Shown here: positions 1 through 10,278 of the stretch, piece by piece | Layout of the letters: each line of letters opens with the position of its first letter | How positions within the stretch are numbered: the stretch's first letter is position 1 | NCBI RefSeq assembly: GCF_028771845.1 | Contig: NZ_CP118270.1 | Span: forward strand, 744,001-808,000 | DNA length: 64,000 bases | Direction of reading: 5' to 3' | Origin: Paenibacillus marchantiae | GTDB taxonomy: Bacteria; Bacillota; Bacilli; Paenibacillales; Paenibacillaceae | Program-made: the position numbers and the translations under genes | Notes under the pieces: model-generated | What the model was told of the DNA's origin: nothing | The model's database searches: none | The model's input: the letters and a program-made list of their open reading frames with translations, nothing else

Positions 1-91
1 CGTCTCCCAACTTAAAAAACTACTATAATAGGAATTTATTCGATTATTTATTAATCAGGAGACCTTCCGTTTCAAGAAGTCCCGTTGCAAG

Positions 92-128
92 AGAACCCTT
101 TGAAATCCGTGGGTTCTTCTTTTTTTTG
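92..128 (+). terminator. Intrinsic terminator of a gene left of the window
   Basis: AGAACCC pairs with GGGTTCT across a 12-base loop and is followed at once by a T-rich run. No forward gene lies between the window edge and this hairpin, so it probably ends a gene to the left. Confidence 0.75.
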
Positions 129-138
129 AGATAAACGT

Positions 139-180
139 AAAAAAGACGACTACCGCTTAATCACAGTGGTCATCTTTTTC
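139..180 (-). terminator. Intrinsic terminator of the DoxX gene
   Basis: An imperfect hairpin of about 13 base pairs (GATGACCACT pairing with TAGTCGTC, with GT pairs) has A/T runs on both sides. It lies 29 bases past the DoxX stop, so it should work on the reverse strand and may work on both. Confidence 0.75.
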
Positions 181-208
181 AATATTCGTTACTCCAGCGT
201 CTAACTCT

Positions 209-595
209 TTAGACCTGCACGAGATCCATATCCATTTCTTCTGCTTCCAGTTTACGCATGCCCATAATAAGAACGACAATGTTGGCAACCAGTAGCACTG
301 CCGGGAAAGGAACAGCCGTATATTGTCCGTAAATCAGATGACTTCCCACAGCCCCAATCAGAATAAACGTCAATACTCCTGAAGCCAGAATACGAGTTCG
401 TGGAATCAACAGACCCACCGCACTGAGCAGCTCTACTGCACCAATGAGATACATCGTCCATGTAGGATAAGAGAAACCTTCGAAAGTCTTCACCATCATC
501 TCTGCTCCACTAACCTTGTTAACCCCCGCCATTACAAACACACCTGCAAGCACAACCAACGCAATATATCCCAAAATTCTTAAGCCTTTGTTCAT
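209..595 (-). CDS. DoxX family membrane protein
   Basis: This 128-residue protein is almost all membrane. It has four hydrophobic helices, beginning with LRILGYIALVVLAGVFVMAG, then the DoxX-type sequence around NKVSGAEMMVKTFEGFSYPTW and a short acidic tail. I start it at the ATG at 595, which has AGGAGG about 9 bases upstream; a longer reading frame upstream adds only a non-membrane, atypical stretch. DoxX proteins (CatD in Bacillus subtilis is one) are small quinone- or thiol-stress-linked membrane subunits of unclear chemistry. It is divergent from an HxlR regulator, an arrangement that recalls CatD/CatR, so control by that regulator is likely. The substrate is not known. Confidence 0.85.
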   Translation of the reverse strand: MNKGLRILGYIALVVLAGVFVMAGVNKVSGAEMMVKTFEGFSYPTWTMYLIGAVELLSAVGLLIPRTRILASGVLTFILIGAVGSHLIYGQYTAVPFPAVLLVANIVVLIMGMRKLEAEEMDMDLVQV

Positions 596-834
596 ATGTA
601 TAATCCTCCTGAAAATGAATGTCCATATCCATCTGTTGTATAAAAAGCAATCTATGTAAAAGTTACTGCGTAACTCTATTTTTAAAATGGGCAGTTTGCA
701 CTGCAAAAAAAGGTACGTGCTGAAATTATACATATTAATAATTATTAACTTACTTTTATGAAGTGAGTATATAATAATAACATTATTTATTCAAGTAATT
801 TTTTGACGAATAGTGTATAATACATACAAAAGGT

Positions 835-861
835 ATGTTACAGTACATTTTGTAGTAACAT
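835..861. promoter_or_regulatory. Inverted repeat, candidate HxlR operator
   Basis: ATGTTAC and GTAACAT form a perfect 7-bp inverted repeat separated by 13 bases, in the divergent DoxX/HxlR gap. A perfect TATAAT lies just to the left at 816-821, without a convincing -35 partner. The position suits an autoregulatory operator for the HxlR-type repressor. Binding is inferred. Confidence 0.5.
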
Positions 862-968
862 GTTGACTTCATTGTCCCTTACTTTGGTCAGAGCGGCAGA
901 AAGCCACGCACTTTTATATATACGAATATACGAAGAAATCCATCAATACTTGAATCGAGGTGAACACG

Positions 969-1307
969 TTGAAGCTGAGAAAAGTAAAATCACCAAGTCC
1001 CTGTCTCATTACTCAGGCCATGGATATCATCGGTAAGAAATGGGTACTGCTCATCATGTACCAACTGTTATCCGGACCGAAACGATTCACAGAGCTGGAA
1101 GCAGAAATGGCGATTAGCGGTCGGTTATTATCCGAACGTCTAAAGGAGATGGAAATGGAAGGTATCGTAACCCGGCATATGTATCCTGAAATTCCGCCCC
1201 GCGTAGAGTATGAATTGACGCCCAAAGGAAGAGCCATCGAACCCGTCATCAATCAGATTTACAACTGGTCCTCAGACTGGTTGAAACAGCAGCAGTCTAC
1301 TAAGTAG
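969..1307 (+). CDS. HxlR family winged-helix transcriptional regulator
   Basis: A 112-residue protein with the full HxlR domain: PCLITQAMDIIGKKWVLLI, then RFTELEAEMAISGRLLSERL (recognition helix) and the wing around RVEYELTPKGRAIEPVI. The N-terminal Cys in SPSPCL sits where the redox-sensing Cys of YodB, HypR and CatR lies. I prefer the TTG at 969 because GAGGTG ends 6 bases before it; the in-frame GTG at 960 is itself part of that ribosome binding site. It is divergent from the DoxX gene, so it is probably an electrophile- or quinone-responsive repressor of that gene and of itself. Sensing is inferred from the Cys only. Confidence 0.88.
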   Translation: MKLRKVKSPSPCLITQAMDIIGKKWVLLIMYQLLSGPKRFTELEAEMAISGRLLSERLKEMEMEGIVTRHMYPEIPPRVEYELTPKGRAIEPVINQIYNWSSDWLKQQQSTK

Positions 1308-1332
1308 CCAGATTCTGATTCATGTACAACAC

Positions 1333-1387
1333 AAAGACGCCTGAATTGAACTGATCTTCGGATCAGTCCAGATTCAGGCGTCTTTTT
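1333..1387. terminator. Bidirectional terminator between convergent genes
   Basis: AAAGACGCCTGAAT pairs with ATTCAGGCGTCTTT, and a second stem (ACTGATC / GATCAGT, UUCG-type loop) sits inside it. A runs and T runs flank both sides. It separates the HxlR gene from the convergent oxidoreductase gene. Confidence 0.85.
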
Positions 1388-1422
1388 CATGTGGTTATAT
1401 TTCTGGTTACGTCATAAAAGGA

Positions 1423-2427
1423 TTAATGAGAGAGATGTTTGGAGCGCTGAAGCTGTATCGGCAATCCCGAATCTGCCGAAACCAATGCCGCCGTTGTAAT
1501 TTCCTGTGTACGGCAGGCATCCGCATAATCGGACAAAATCCGTGAACGATCTCCGGTACGAAGGGCGTGAATGAACGCTTCATTTTCCCGCTCATACGGG
1601 TTATGCCCTGCTGGAATCTCCAGACCTGCCATCGCATGAGGGGCAGCACTTGGCAGAAGAAGACGTTCAGGCGTCCAATCCCAGACTCCGGCGTCCGTGT
1701 AAAACTGGAGCCCTGCGCCGCCTTCACCATCTGGCAGCAGGCAAGTGTTGGCAATGCTCGCGATCGCCCCACTTTCTAGCTTAAGCGTTACATTCGCCAC
1801 ATCGGCTACCGTGACATGTTCGTGCTTCTCATGCATGCAGCGCTGGGCCGCTGCAGCGTATACCTCTGTCACTTCACCAGCACAGTACCGCAGCAAATCC
1901 ACGATATGGGTCGTCTGTTCCACAAACTGCCCCCCGGATCCTTCCTGGCGACGCCACCAGGCGACTCCTGGCATTCCGCCCATCCAGCGCCCAAGCGCCA
2001 TGCCGACGGTCTGCTCTTTCATCGCTTCTTTCAGTACCTGTGCAGCCTCCTGATAACGGAAATGATAACCTACCGATGTCAACAATCCAGACTTCTGTAC
2101 CTGATCCAGCACCTGACGAGGAATATCCATGCCTGTACTCAGCGGTTTTTCCACCAGGAACGGGATACCCCGACGAACCAATTCAGCTTCAATCGATCCA
2201 TGAGACATCGGAGGAACACAGATATAGACTGCATCCAGCTTTTCACCATCCAGCATATGTTCAAGTTCACCGTAGCCAACAGCATCATAGACGGAAGCCA
2301 TAGCCTCCGCCTTTTCCAGCGTTGTTCCACAGACAGCTGCTACACGAACGCCTTCCATTCGTGCCAGAATATCTGCATGTACCTTGCTGAACCAACCTGT
2401 TCCAATGATTCCGATCTGTAAAGTCAT
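1423..2427 (-). CDS. Gfo/Idh/MocA family oxidoreductase
   Basis: A 334-residue NAD(P)-dependent dehydrogenase-like protein of normal family length. The N-terminal Rossmann fold begins with GIIGTGWF (residues 6-13). VEKPLST (92-98) carries the family's conserved EKP, and the C-terminal half has the THIVDLLR motif with the expected active-site His (about residue 174). Members oxidise or reduce hydroxyls of sugars and inositols; this substrate cannot be read from the sequence. The ATG at 2427 follows AAGGAGAGGGG. It lies 68 bases downstream of glpD on the same strand with no terminator between them, so it may be read together with glpD. Confidence 0.85.
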   Translation of the reverse strand: MTLQIGIIGTGWFSKVHADILARMEGVRVAAVCGTTLEKAEAMASVYDAVGYGELEHMLDGEKLDAVYICVPPMSHGSIEAELVRRGIPFLVEKPLSTGMDIPRQVLDQVQKSGLLTSVGYHFRYQEAAQVLKEAMKEQTVGMALGRWMGGMPGVAWWRRQEGSGGQFVEQTTHIVDLLRYCAGEVTEVYAAAAQRCMHEKHEHVTVADVANVTLKLESGAIASIANTCLLPDGEGGAGLQFYTDAGVWDWTPERLLLPSAAPHAMAGLEIPAGHNPYERENEAFIHALRTGDRSRILSDYADACRTQEITTAALVSADSGLPIQLQRSKHLSH

Positions 2428-2495
2428 AGATGTAAACCCCTCTCCTTGTTACACGCTTACATGTTCCATTCGACCCCCACATGCGAAATCCTGCA

Positions 2496-4154
2496 TTAAA
2501 TTTTGCCCGATGCTTCCAAGAGTAACTGATCCAGTTCATTCGCAAATCGTATCGCTTGCTCCTCACGCCAATCCAGGCGTTCAGCCATAAACTGAATCAC
2601 TACTGCCTTATACTGACGGACTTCGTCAATGCGGAAAAACAGGTCTCCGGTGCGTCTCACAAAAAAGTCTGCAGGTGTCACAGCCATCTCCTCGTCAATG
2701 GCATAACGCAGCATCAGCAGCAGCTCCTGCGACATACCATGCAGCTCTGCCTTTGCCCGCGGGTCAGGCATCCGCTCGTACAGTGCGCCTACATTGGAAC
2801 CATACACTCGGGCTAATCGTTCCGCAGTAGATCTGTCGAGCCCAAGTGCTACTCCATCCTTAATCTTGCGTTCTGCATACGCGCCAAATCCGGCGGAACC
2901 GCCAACATGACCTCCAGAGATTGGCATCTCTTTCGTTATACATGGTCCAACGGATTTCCCCGTCTCCTGCTCCAATTGGCGAGCAGTGAGATCAACAACC
3001 ATCTCGGCCATTTTGCGGTACCCAGTTAATTTACCCCCGGCAATGGTGATCAACCCCGAAGGGGCTACCCACACTTCATCTTTGCGCGAAATTTCGGAAG
3101 GTCCTTTGCCTTCCTCATGAATCAACGGACGCACACCTGCCCAACCGGACTCCACATCCTCGGCTCGAATCCGAACGTCCGGGAACATGCCGTTGACGGC
3201 ATCGATGACATAATTCCGGTCTGCCTCAGAGATTAACGGGTGTGCGGGATCATCTTCGAATACGGTATCTGTGGTTCCCACATAGGTTTTCCCATCCCGC
3301 GGGACAGCAAAGACCATTCGTCCATCCGGTGTATCAAAATATACAGCCTGCCTTAACGGGAAACGCGTACCGTCGAATACCAGATGAATACCTTTGGTCA
3401 TCTGCAACGTTTTGCCCTGGCGAGACCCATCGATCTTGCGCAGCTCATCCACCCATGGACCGGAAGCATTAATCACCTTGGTTGCCCGCAAATCATAAGA
3501 TTGACCGCTGATCTGGTCCACAGCCTGAATACCTGTAATAACCCCATTCTCCTTCAGGAATTTCGCTGCCTTCACATAGTTCACGGCCAGTGCACCGCGC
3601 TCTACCGCTTCCTTCATCACTTCAATGGTAAGCCGGGCATCGTCCGTTCGGTATTCCACATAACGTCCACCACCCAGCAGTCCTTCCTTGCGCAGCAAAG
3701 GCTCACTGTCTGAGACGGCGCCGGCATTTAACATTTGGCGTCGTTCACTACGCTTCACTCCGGCAAGCCGGTCATACACCATCAGGCCCATGGATGTGCT
3801 GAAGCGGCCAAAGGTACCCGCCGTATAGATGGGGAGCAGCATCGGTTCGGGTGTCGTCACATGCGGCCCATTCTGGTACACCACCGCTCGCTCCCGTCCC
3901 ACCTCAGCCACCATTTTCACTTCAAACTGCTTCAGATACCGTAGACCGCCATGCACCAGTTTGGTCGAACGACTGGATGTGCCTGCTGCAAAATCCTGCA
4001 TTTCCACCAGTGCTGTCTTTAATCCGCGGGAAGCTGCATCCAGCGCAATCCCGGCTCCCGTGATTCCCCCACCAATAATCAATATGTCAAAATGTGCATT
4101 CGCCATCCGATCCAGATATTCCGTACGCTTTTCCGCCGAGAACGATGTTGTCAT
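2496..4154 (-). CDS. glpD: Aerobic glycerol-3-phosphate dehydrogenase
   Basis: A 552-residue FAD enzyme that oxidises sn-glycerol 3-phosphate to dihydroxyacetone phosphate at the membrane and passes electrons to quinone. The FAD-binding motif IIGGGITGAGIALDAASRG (about residues 26-44) is followed by the GlpD signature SRSTKLVHGGLRYL, then NASGPWVDEL, and the C-terminal cap domain rich in Glu and Arg. I start it at the ATG at 4154, which has GGGAGGA at good spacing; an ATG five codons upstream also has a GAGGT and is possible. It is the third gene of glpP-glpK-glpD, separated from glpK by a leader with its own promoter and terminator, which points to GlpP-dependent antitermination. Confidence 0.96.
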   Translation of the reverse strand: MTTSFSAEKRTEYLDRMANAHFDILIIGGGITGAGIALDAASRGLKTALVEMQDFAAGTSSRSTKLVHGGLRYLKQFEVKMVAEVGRERAVVYQNGPHVTTPEPMLLPIYTAGTFGRFSTSMGLMVYDRLAGVKRSERRQMLNAGAVSDSEPLLRKEGLLGGGRYVEYRTDDARLTIEVMKEAVERGALAVNYVKAAKFLKENGVITGIQAVDQISGQSYDLRATKVINASGPWVDELRKIDGSRQGKTLQMTKGIHLVFDGTRFPLRQAVYFDTPDGRMVFAVPRDGKTYVGTTDTVFEDDPAHPLISEADRNYVIDAVNGMFPDVRIRAEDVESGWAGVRPLIHEEGKGPSEISRKDEVWVAPSGLITIAGGKLTGYRKMAEMVVDLTARQLEQETGKSVGPCITKEMPISGGHVGGSAGFGAYAERKIKDGVALGLDRSTAERLARVYGSNVGALYERMPDPRAKAELHGMSQELLLMLRYAIDEEMAVTPADFFVRRTGDLFFRIDEVRQYKAVVIQFMAERLDWREEQAIRFANELDQLLLEASGKI

Positions 4155-4198
4155 TCTGATTCCTCCCATTGATTACCTCTGTTATACCCACAAAAGCA

Positions 4199-4254
4199 CA
4201 AAAAAAAGACCACGTCATTCGCTTCAGCAATTGCTGAGCGGTACGTGGTCTCTC
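4199..4254 (-). terminator. glpD leader terminator, candidate GlpP antitermination target
   Basis: On the reverse strand GACCACGT pairs with ACGTGGTC. An inner stem (CGCTCAGCAATT / TTGCTGAAGCG) closes the loop and eight T follow. It lies about 45 bases upstream of the glpD start, after a candidate promoter. In Bacillus subtilis the glpD leader has such a terminator, and GlpP with glycerol 3-phosphate lets polymerase pass it; a glpP gene is present here. It could also serve as the glpK terminator. The rest of the 4155-4547 gap is AT-rich with no gene. Confidence 0.8.
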
Positions 4255-4291
4255 CCGATCTCCAGACATCATTTTTTTAACTTGTGACTTA

Positions 4292-4320
4292 ATCCTATCA
4301 CACAATTAAGGCGGCGTGAA
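4292..4320 (-). promoter_or_regulatory. Candidate sigma-A promoter of glpD
   Basis: On the reverse strand TTCACG, a 17-base spacer and TAGGAT (four of six matches in each box) would start a leader of about 130 bases that contains the terminator above. The spacing is ideal but the boxes are moderate. Confidence 0.4.
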
Positions 4321-4547
4321 GGCCTGAAATGACACATTATTCAAAAAAATTTCAAAAAGTTGTTCTGCCTGCGGATGGAATTTCAAGCTGATCCACTAAT
4401 CATTTATTTTTCCTTATAGTGGGTATATGTTTTCTCTTCTCCAGGAAAATAACCCCTGTAAGTTATGCATCATTTTCCACCAATAAATATCATTTATTGT
4501 AGAACTTTAACGAAAAAGTACAAATGCCCATTCGAAATATAATCCAC

Positions 4548-6637
<2,090 letters not shown>

Positions 6638-6760
6638 CTTCGTTCCTCCCGCATAAATCAGATGCCTATATTGTATAGTTCGTATGGTATGAACGGCAAG
6701 CAAAGTCAGGACCGTCAGATTAATTCTTGGCGTGAGACGGGACCGTTCCATTCTCTAAAC

Positions 6761-6812
6761 TTAAAAAAGCTGTTCATGTATACCCCAGAAGGAGCATACA
6801 CAAACAGCTTAA
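6761..6812 (-). terminator. Intrinsic terminator upstream of glpP
   Basis: On the reverse strand AAGCTGTT pairs with AACAGCTT, extended by TGTATGC / GTATACA, and six T follow. It lies 85 bases past the ribA stop and about 125 bases before the glpP start. It may end the ribA transcript, or it may be a second GlpP-controlled leader terminator. Confidence 0.75.
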
Positions 6813-6828
6813 ATTGTCCTGTCTATTG

Positions 6829-6857
6829 GACAGAATGGCAAACAGGCTTTATGTCAA
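6829..6857 (-). promoter_or_regulatory. Weak candidate promoter for the glp operon
   Basis: A perfect TTGACA lies on the reverse strand at 6857-6852, between the ribA stop and the hairpin. The -10 region is poor (ATTCTG or TCTGTC at 15-17 bases), and the inverted repeat CTGTCCAATAGACAG overlaps it. If active, it would place the hairpin in a glpP leader. Confidence 0.3.
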
Positions 6858-6896
6858 AATCATATTGAACGATCGATCGGGATCGGGATCAACCTT

Positions 6897-7664
6897 TTAG
6901 GCTTGGGCGTGTGGAAGCAAGGTCTCTTCGCCAGCCCATGCATCATTTTCTGCCAAGTGACCAGAACGGCTCACTTTGGTCTGCAAATATTTTTCGTTAA
7001 AGGACGAGCGATCTCCCCACAGTGGCACACGTCCACCTACATTCAGTCCCGCTTCCTGCAAAGCAGCAAGCTTGCGTGGATTGTTCGTGATCAATGTAAC
7101 AGGAGCTGAACGAAGCGCACGCAATACGGCAATGGCATCATCATAATTACGCGCATCGTCTGTGAACCCAAGTTGCAGGTTAGCGTCAACGGTATCCAGA
7201 CCTTCCTCTTGCAACAGGTATGCCATCGCTTTGCTGAACAGACCGATGCCACGGCCCTCATGATTCGCCAGATAAAAGAGTGCTCCTGCTCCATGGGCAG
7301 CAATCATCTTCATCGATTGCTCCAGTTGGAAGCCGCAGTCACAACGTTTGCTGCCAAAGATGTCACCTGTATGACAGATGCTGTGCATCCGAATCAGTGC
7401 TTCCTGTGCTTCGGCAAAATCACCGTACACTAATACGCTGGATTGCTGACGTTCAGCCAGTTCGGCAGTAGCGAGAGATTCAATCAGCTCGCCGCTTTCC
7501 ATAGCTTTCTCCGATTTCATCCAGCTGTACCACTGGAAGGTGTGTGTCTCTCCATCAAGGTTCACCGGAAGCTTAATCGGCCCAACGAGGTAAATGAATT
7601 CTTTTCCACTCGGAAAAGTCTGGATTTTGGGGGCAAGCAGTTGAATAATATGTGAATTAATCAT
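6897..7664 (-). CDS. ribA: GTP cyclohydrolase II family protein
   Basis: A 255-residue protein with the GTP cyclohydrolase II fold. This enzyme opens the imidazole ring of GTP in the first step of riboflavin synthesis. Zinc ligands are present as C97-x10-C108-x-C110 in HTGDIFGSKRCDCG. YLANHEGRGIGLFSKAMAYL, DTVDANLQLGF, the catalytic D-x-R in DDARNY, and TNNPRKLAALQEAGL follow in order. It has a longer N-terminal region (about 55 residues) than Escherichia coli RibA and is not fused to RibB. The usual H-S-E before the first Cys is HSI here. The ATG at 7664 has GGAGGA upstream. It stands alone, which suggests an accessory copy or a specialised paralog. Confidence 0.85.
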   Translation of the reverse strand: MINSHIIQLLAPKIQTFPSGKEFIYLVGPIKLPVNLDGETHTFQWYSWMKSEKAMESGELIESLATAELAERQQSSVLVYGDFAEAQEALIRMHSICHTGDIFGSKRCDCGFQLEQSMKMIAAHGAGALFYLANHEGRGIGLFSKAMAYLLQEEGLDTVDANLQLGFTDDARNYDDAIAVLRALRSAPVTLITNNPRKLAALQEAGLNVGGRVPLWGDRSSFNEKYLQTKVSRSGHLAENDAWAGEETLLPHAQA

Positions 7665-7772
7665 TAGTAAGTTCCTCCTGTTAAGCCATCTTGGTTATGA
7701 ATTGATTCGCATCCAGACGGAAAATGGATCACTGGATTGCATATCATACGTATCTATATTATTGTCATCATC

Positions 7773-7849
7773 ATTAGTTACTTTATGTAAGCAAGTTTAA
7801 AATAAAAATTATGTTGTGTCAAGTAACTTTTGTTTCTAAAGTAACTAAT
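7773..7849. promoter_or_regulatory. Long inverted repeat between ribA and the ABC operon
   Basis: ATTAGTTACTTTA (7773-7785) and TAAAGTAACTAAT (7837-7849) are perfect 13-bp inverted copies, 51 bases apart. A third related copy, AAGTAACTTT, lies at 7821-7830. This is the main structure in the 322-base divergent gap (7665-7986), which has no gene. It looks like paired operators for a dimeric regulator acting on ribA, the ABC operon, or both. The regulator is unknown. Confidence 0.5.
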
Positions 7850-7986
7850 AAATTTATGATACGCAACCGACACAAATTTGTGTTTCATTTCAGGAATATT
7901 GGGTATGAGTTTATAAACTGCTCATACACTTATGTTGTAGTCCATCGCACTTCATGCCTCGAACTTAACGATGAGGGGGTTATCAC

Positions 7987-9261
7987 ATGATCCGCCGGAA
8001 AAGAACATGCTGGACAGCCATTCTGCTAGTCTGTGTCATGCTGGTGAGCGGATGCTCCATATGGCCGGGACAGAACGATTCATCGAGCAATAAAAAGGTA
8101 GCGCTTACATTATGGTACTGGAACCGTTCCATCGATGATAAGCTGATTGCCAAGGCCAAGGAAAAGTTCCCCAATATTGAACTGACCGCCCAGAAAATCG
8201 GTGGTGATTTCAAAGCAAAACTCAAAACGACACTCGCTGCGCGCTCAGGTGAGCCGGACATTGTCGCATTGAACGATTGGATCATGGAGCTCTTTCCCAG
8301 CGAGGACCGTTTCTATAATCTGTATGATCTCGGCGCAGGTGACGTCGAAGACCAATATCTGGATTGGAAATGGAAGCAAGGCGTTACACCAGGTGGACAA
8401 ATGATCGGTTTCCCTATGGATACGGGACCGACAGCCCTCTTCTACCGTGCAGATCTATTTAAAGAGGCCGGATTGCCTTCCGAGCCTGAAGAAGTGGCTC
8501 GTCAGATCAACAACTGGGATGCCTATTCTGCTGCAGGAGAAAAGATCAAGGAGAAGTTCGGAGGCAAGGTATTTCTAACCGACAATATTGGAACCGTTTA
8601 CAATCAAGTGTTATCGCAAGGAACCGAACGGTATTTCCGTCCTGACGGCTCGTTTATCGGCATGGATTCTCCACTCGTCAAGCAGAGCTGGGATACCGCC
8701 GTATCCTTCAAGCAAAAAGGGCTGCTCGCTAATGCCGACGGCTGGACCCCGGGCTGGAACGCAGCGATGAATAATGGTGAGATTGCTTCCTTTGTGGGAG
8801 CCGTCTGGATGAAGCAGGTACTGCAGGAAGCCGCGCCGGATACATCTGGCAAGTGGCGAGTCACTCGCGCTCCTGGTGGAGACGGCAATAACGGTGGATC
8901 ATTCCTGTCCATTTTGAAGTCGAGCAAACACCCAAAAGAAGCGTTCGAAGTCATCCAGTGGCTGCAAAGCCCGGATAATCAGCTTGAACAATATAAGACG
9001 TTGAACCTGTTTCCTTCGGCACCTGGTGTGTTCGATACACCGGCGATGAAAGAAGAAGAACCCTTCTTCGGCGGACAGGCAACTGGGCCTGTATTTGCCG
9101 AATCGGCACAGCATGTGCCCGAGGCTTTCTTTGGCGAACGATACCCTTCGGTGCACAACATCATTACTCGGCGGCTGAATGATATTGCGAAGCAAAATGC
9201 CAACCCGGAGCAGGTCTGGCCTGATACGGTTCACCGTGTTGAGCGGGAGTTACAGCGTTAA
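7987..9261 (+). CDS. Sugar ABC transporter substrate-binding lipoprotein
   Basis: A 424-residue extracellular binding protein of the family 1 (CUT1) type. The lipoprotein signal peptide ends in the lipobox LVSGC with Cys at residue 23. The mature part begins with LTLWYWNRSIDDKLIAKAKE, and the typical VALNDWIMELFP, GFPMDTGPTALFYRADLFKEA and FVGAVWMKQVL blocks follow. GAGGGGG precedes the ATG. It is the first gene of a three-gene importer followed by a gluconokinase-type gene. The substrate is a carbohydrate, but I cannot name it. The inverted repeats upstream suggest specific transcriptional control. Confidence 0.9.
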   Translation: MIRRKRTCWTAILLVCVMLVSGCSIWPGQNDSSSNKKVALTLWYWNRSIDDKLIAKAKEKFPNIELTAQKIGGDFKAKLKTTLAARSGEPDIVALNDWIMELFPSEDRFYNLYDLGAGDVEDQYLDWKWKQGVTPGGQMIGFPMDTGPTALFYRADLFKEAGLPSEPEEVARQINNWDAYSAAGEKIKEKFGGKVFLTDNIGTVYNQVLSQGTERYFRPDGSFIGMDSPLVKQSWDTAVSFKQKGLLANADGWTPGWNAAMNNGEIASFVGAVWMKQVLQEAAPDTSGKWRVTRAPGGDGNNGGSFLSILKSSKHPKEAFEVIQWLQSPDNQLEQYKTLNLFPSAPGVFDTPAMKEEEPFFGGQATGPVFAESAQHVPEAFFGERYPSVHNIITRRLNDIAKQNANPEQVWPDTVHRVERELQR

Positions 9262-9306
9262 TTCAAACACTCTTATGAGATGGCAATCCGCAAAGGAGGA
9301 ATTCAT

Positions 9307-10257
9307 ATGGCTGTAACCGAACCTCGCCTCACTCCGGATCCCGGAAAGGTAAGTCCGGATTTGGATCGGCAGAAATCACTCTTGTCCCGGATGTGGGAAC
9401 AACGTGCACTCTATGTGGCGATCTCCCCGTTTTACATTCTGTTTGCCGTGTTTGGACTGTTTCCGATCGGTTTTTCCTTATATCTGGCCTTCCACAAATG
9501 GGATGGCATTGGTGTGATGACCTATAACGGACTAAACAACTTTAAATATATGCTGACCGATGCAGAATTCTGGCAAGCGGTGGGCAATACGTTCATGATC
9601 TGGATATACGCGACCATCCCGATGTTGTTCTTTGCCCTGATCATTGCGTTTCTGCTGCATGCACCGTTTGTGAAGTTCCGTACGCTGTTTCGCGTGGGAT
9701 ATTTCCTGCCGAACGTGACGTCCATCGTGGCCGTCGCCATTATCTTCGGTGCCCTATTTGCCAACAACTACGGATTTCTTAACTATCTGCTCCAGTCCGT
9801 AGGACTTCCAGTGGTGGAGTGGCTGAACGCGCCATGGGGCATCAAAGTGGCAATCTCCTCCATGGTGGTCTGGCGCTGGACAGGATACAACGCAGTCATC
9901 TATCTGGCCGGACTTCAGAGCATCCCGCAGACATTGTACGAGGCAGCCAAGATTGACGGCGCATCCGGGATACAGTCTTTTTTCCGAATTACGATTCCGA
10001 TGCTGCGTCCAGTCATTCTGTTCACTGTAATCACATCAACAATCGGCGGTATGCAGCTATTCACCGAGCCACAAATTCTCGTGGGTAACGATGGCGGCGC
10101 AGGCGCAGCCGGGATGACCATTGTATTGTACCTTTACCGCGAATCTTTCATTAATAACTACTTCGGCTACGGTGCTGCGGTTGGTTGGGGCATGTTCCTC
10201 ATTATCGCCCTGTTCTCGATTGTGAACTGGAAGCTCGTTCAAGGCAAGTCATCCTGA
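9307..10257 (+). CDS. Sugar ABC transporter permease, MalF type
   Basis: A 316-residue inner-membrane subunit with six predicted helices, starting at SPFYILFAVFGLFPIGFSLY. The ATPase-docking EAA motif is EAAKIDGASGIQSFFRITIP. I start it at 9307 because AAAGGAGGA precedes that ATG; an ATG at 9280 has no such site. Together with the next gene it forms the membrane channel for the lipoprotein encoded upstream. No ATPase gene is in this operon, as is common for Firmicute CUT1 systems that share an MsmX-type ATPase. Confidence 0.92.
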   Translation: MAVTEPRLTPDPGKVSPDLDRQKSLLSRMWEQRALYVAISPFYILFAVFGLFPIGFSLYLAFHKWDGIGVMTYNGLNNFKYMLTDAEFWQAVGNTFMIWIYATIPMLFFALIIAFLLHAPFVKFRTLFRVGYFLPNVTSIVAVAIIFGALFANNYGFLNYLLQSVGLPVVEWLNAPWGIKVAISSMVVWRWTGYNAVIYLAGLQSIPQTLYEAAKIDGASGIQSFFRITIPMLRPVILFTVITSTIGGMQLFTEPQILVGNDGGAGAAGMTIVLYLYRESFINNYFGYGAAVGWGMFLIIALFSIVNWKLVQGKSS

Positions 10258-10278
10258 TGTGACAAGGGGGGAGCGCTC

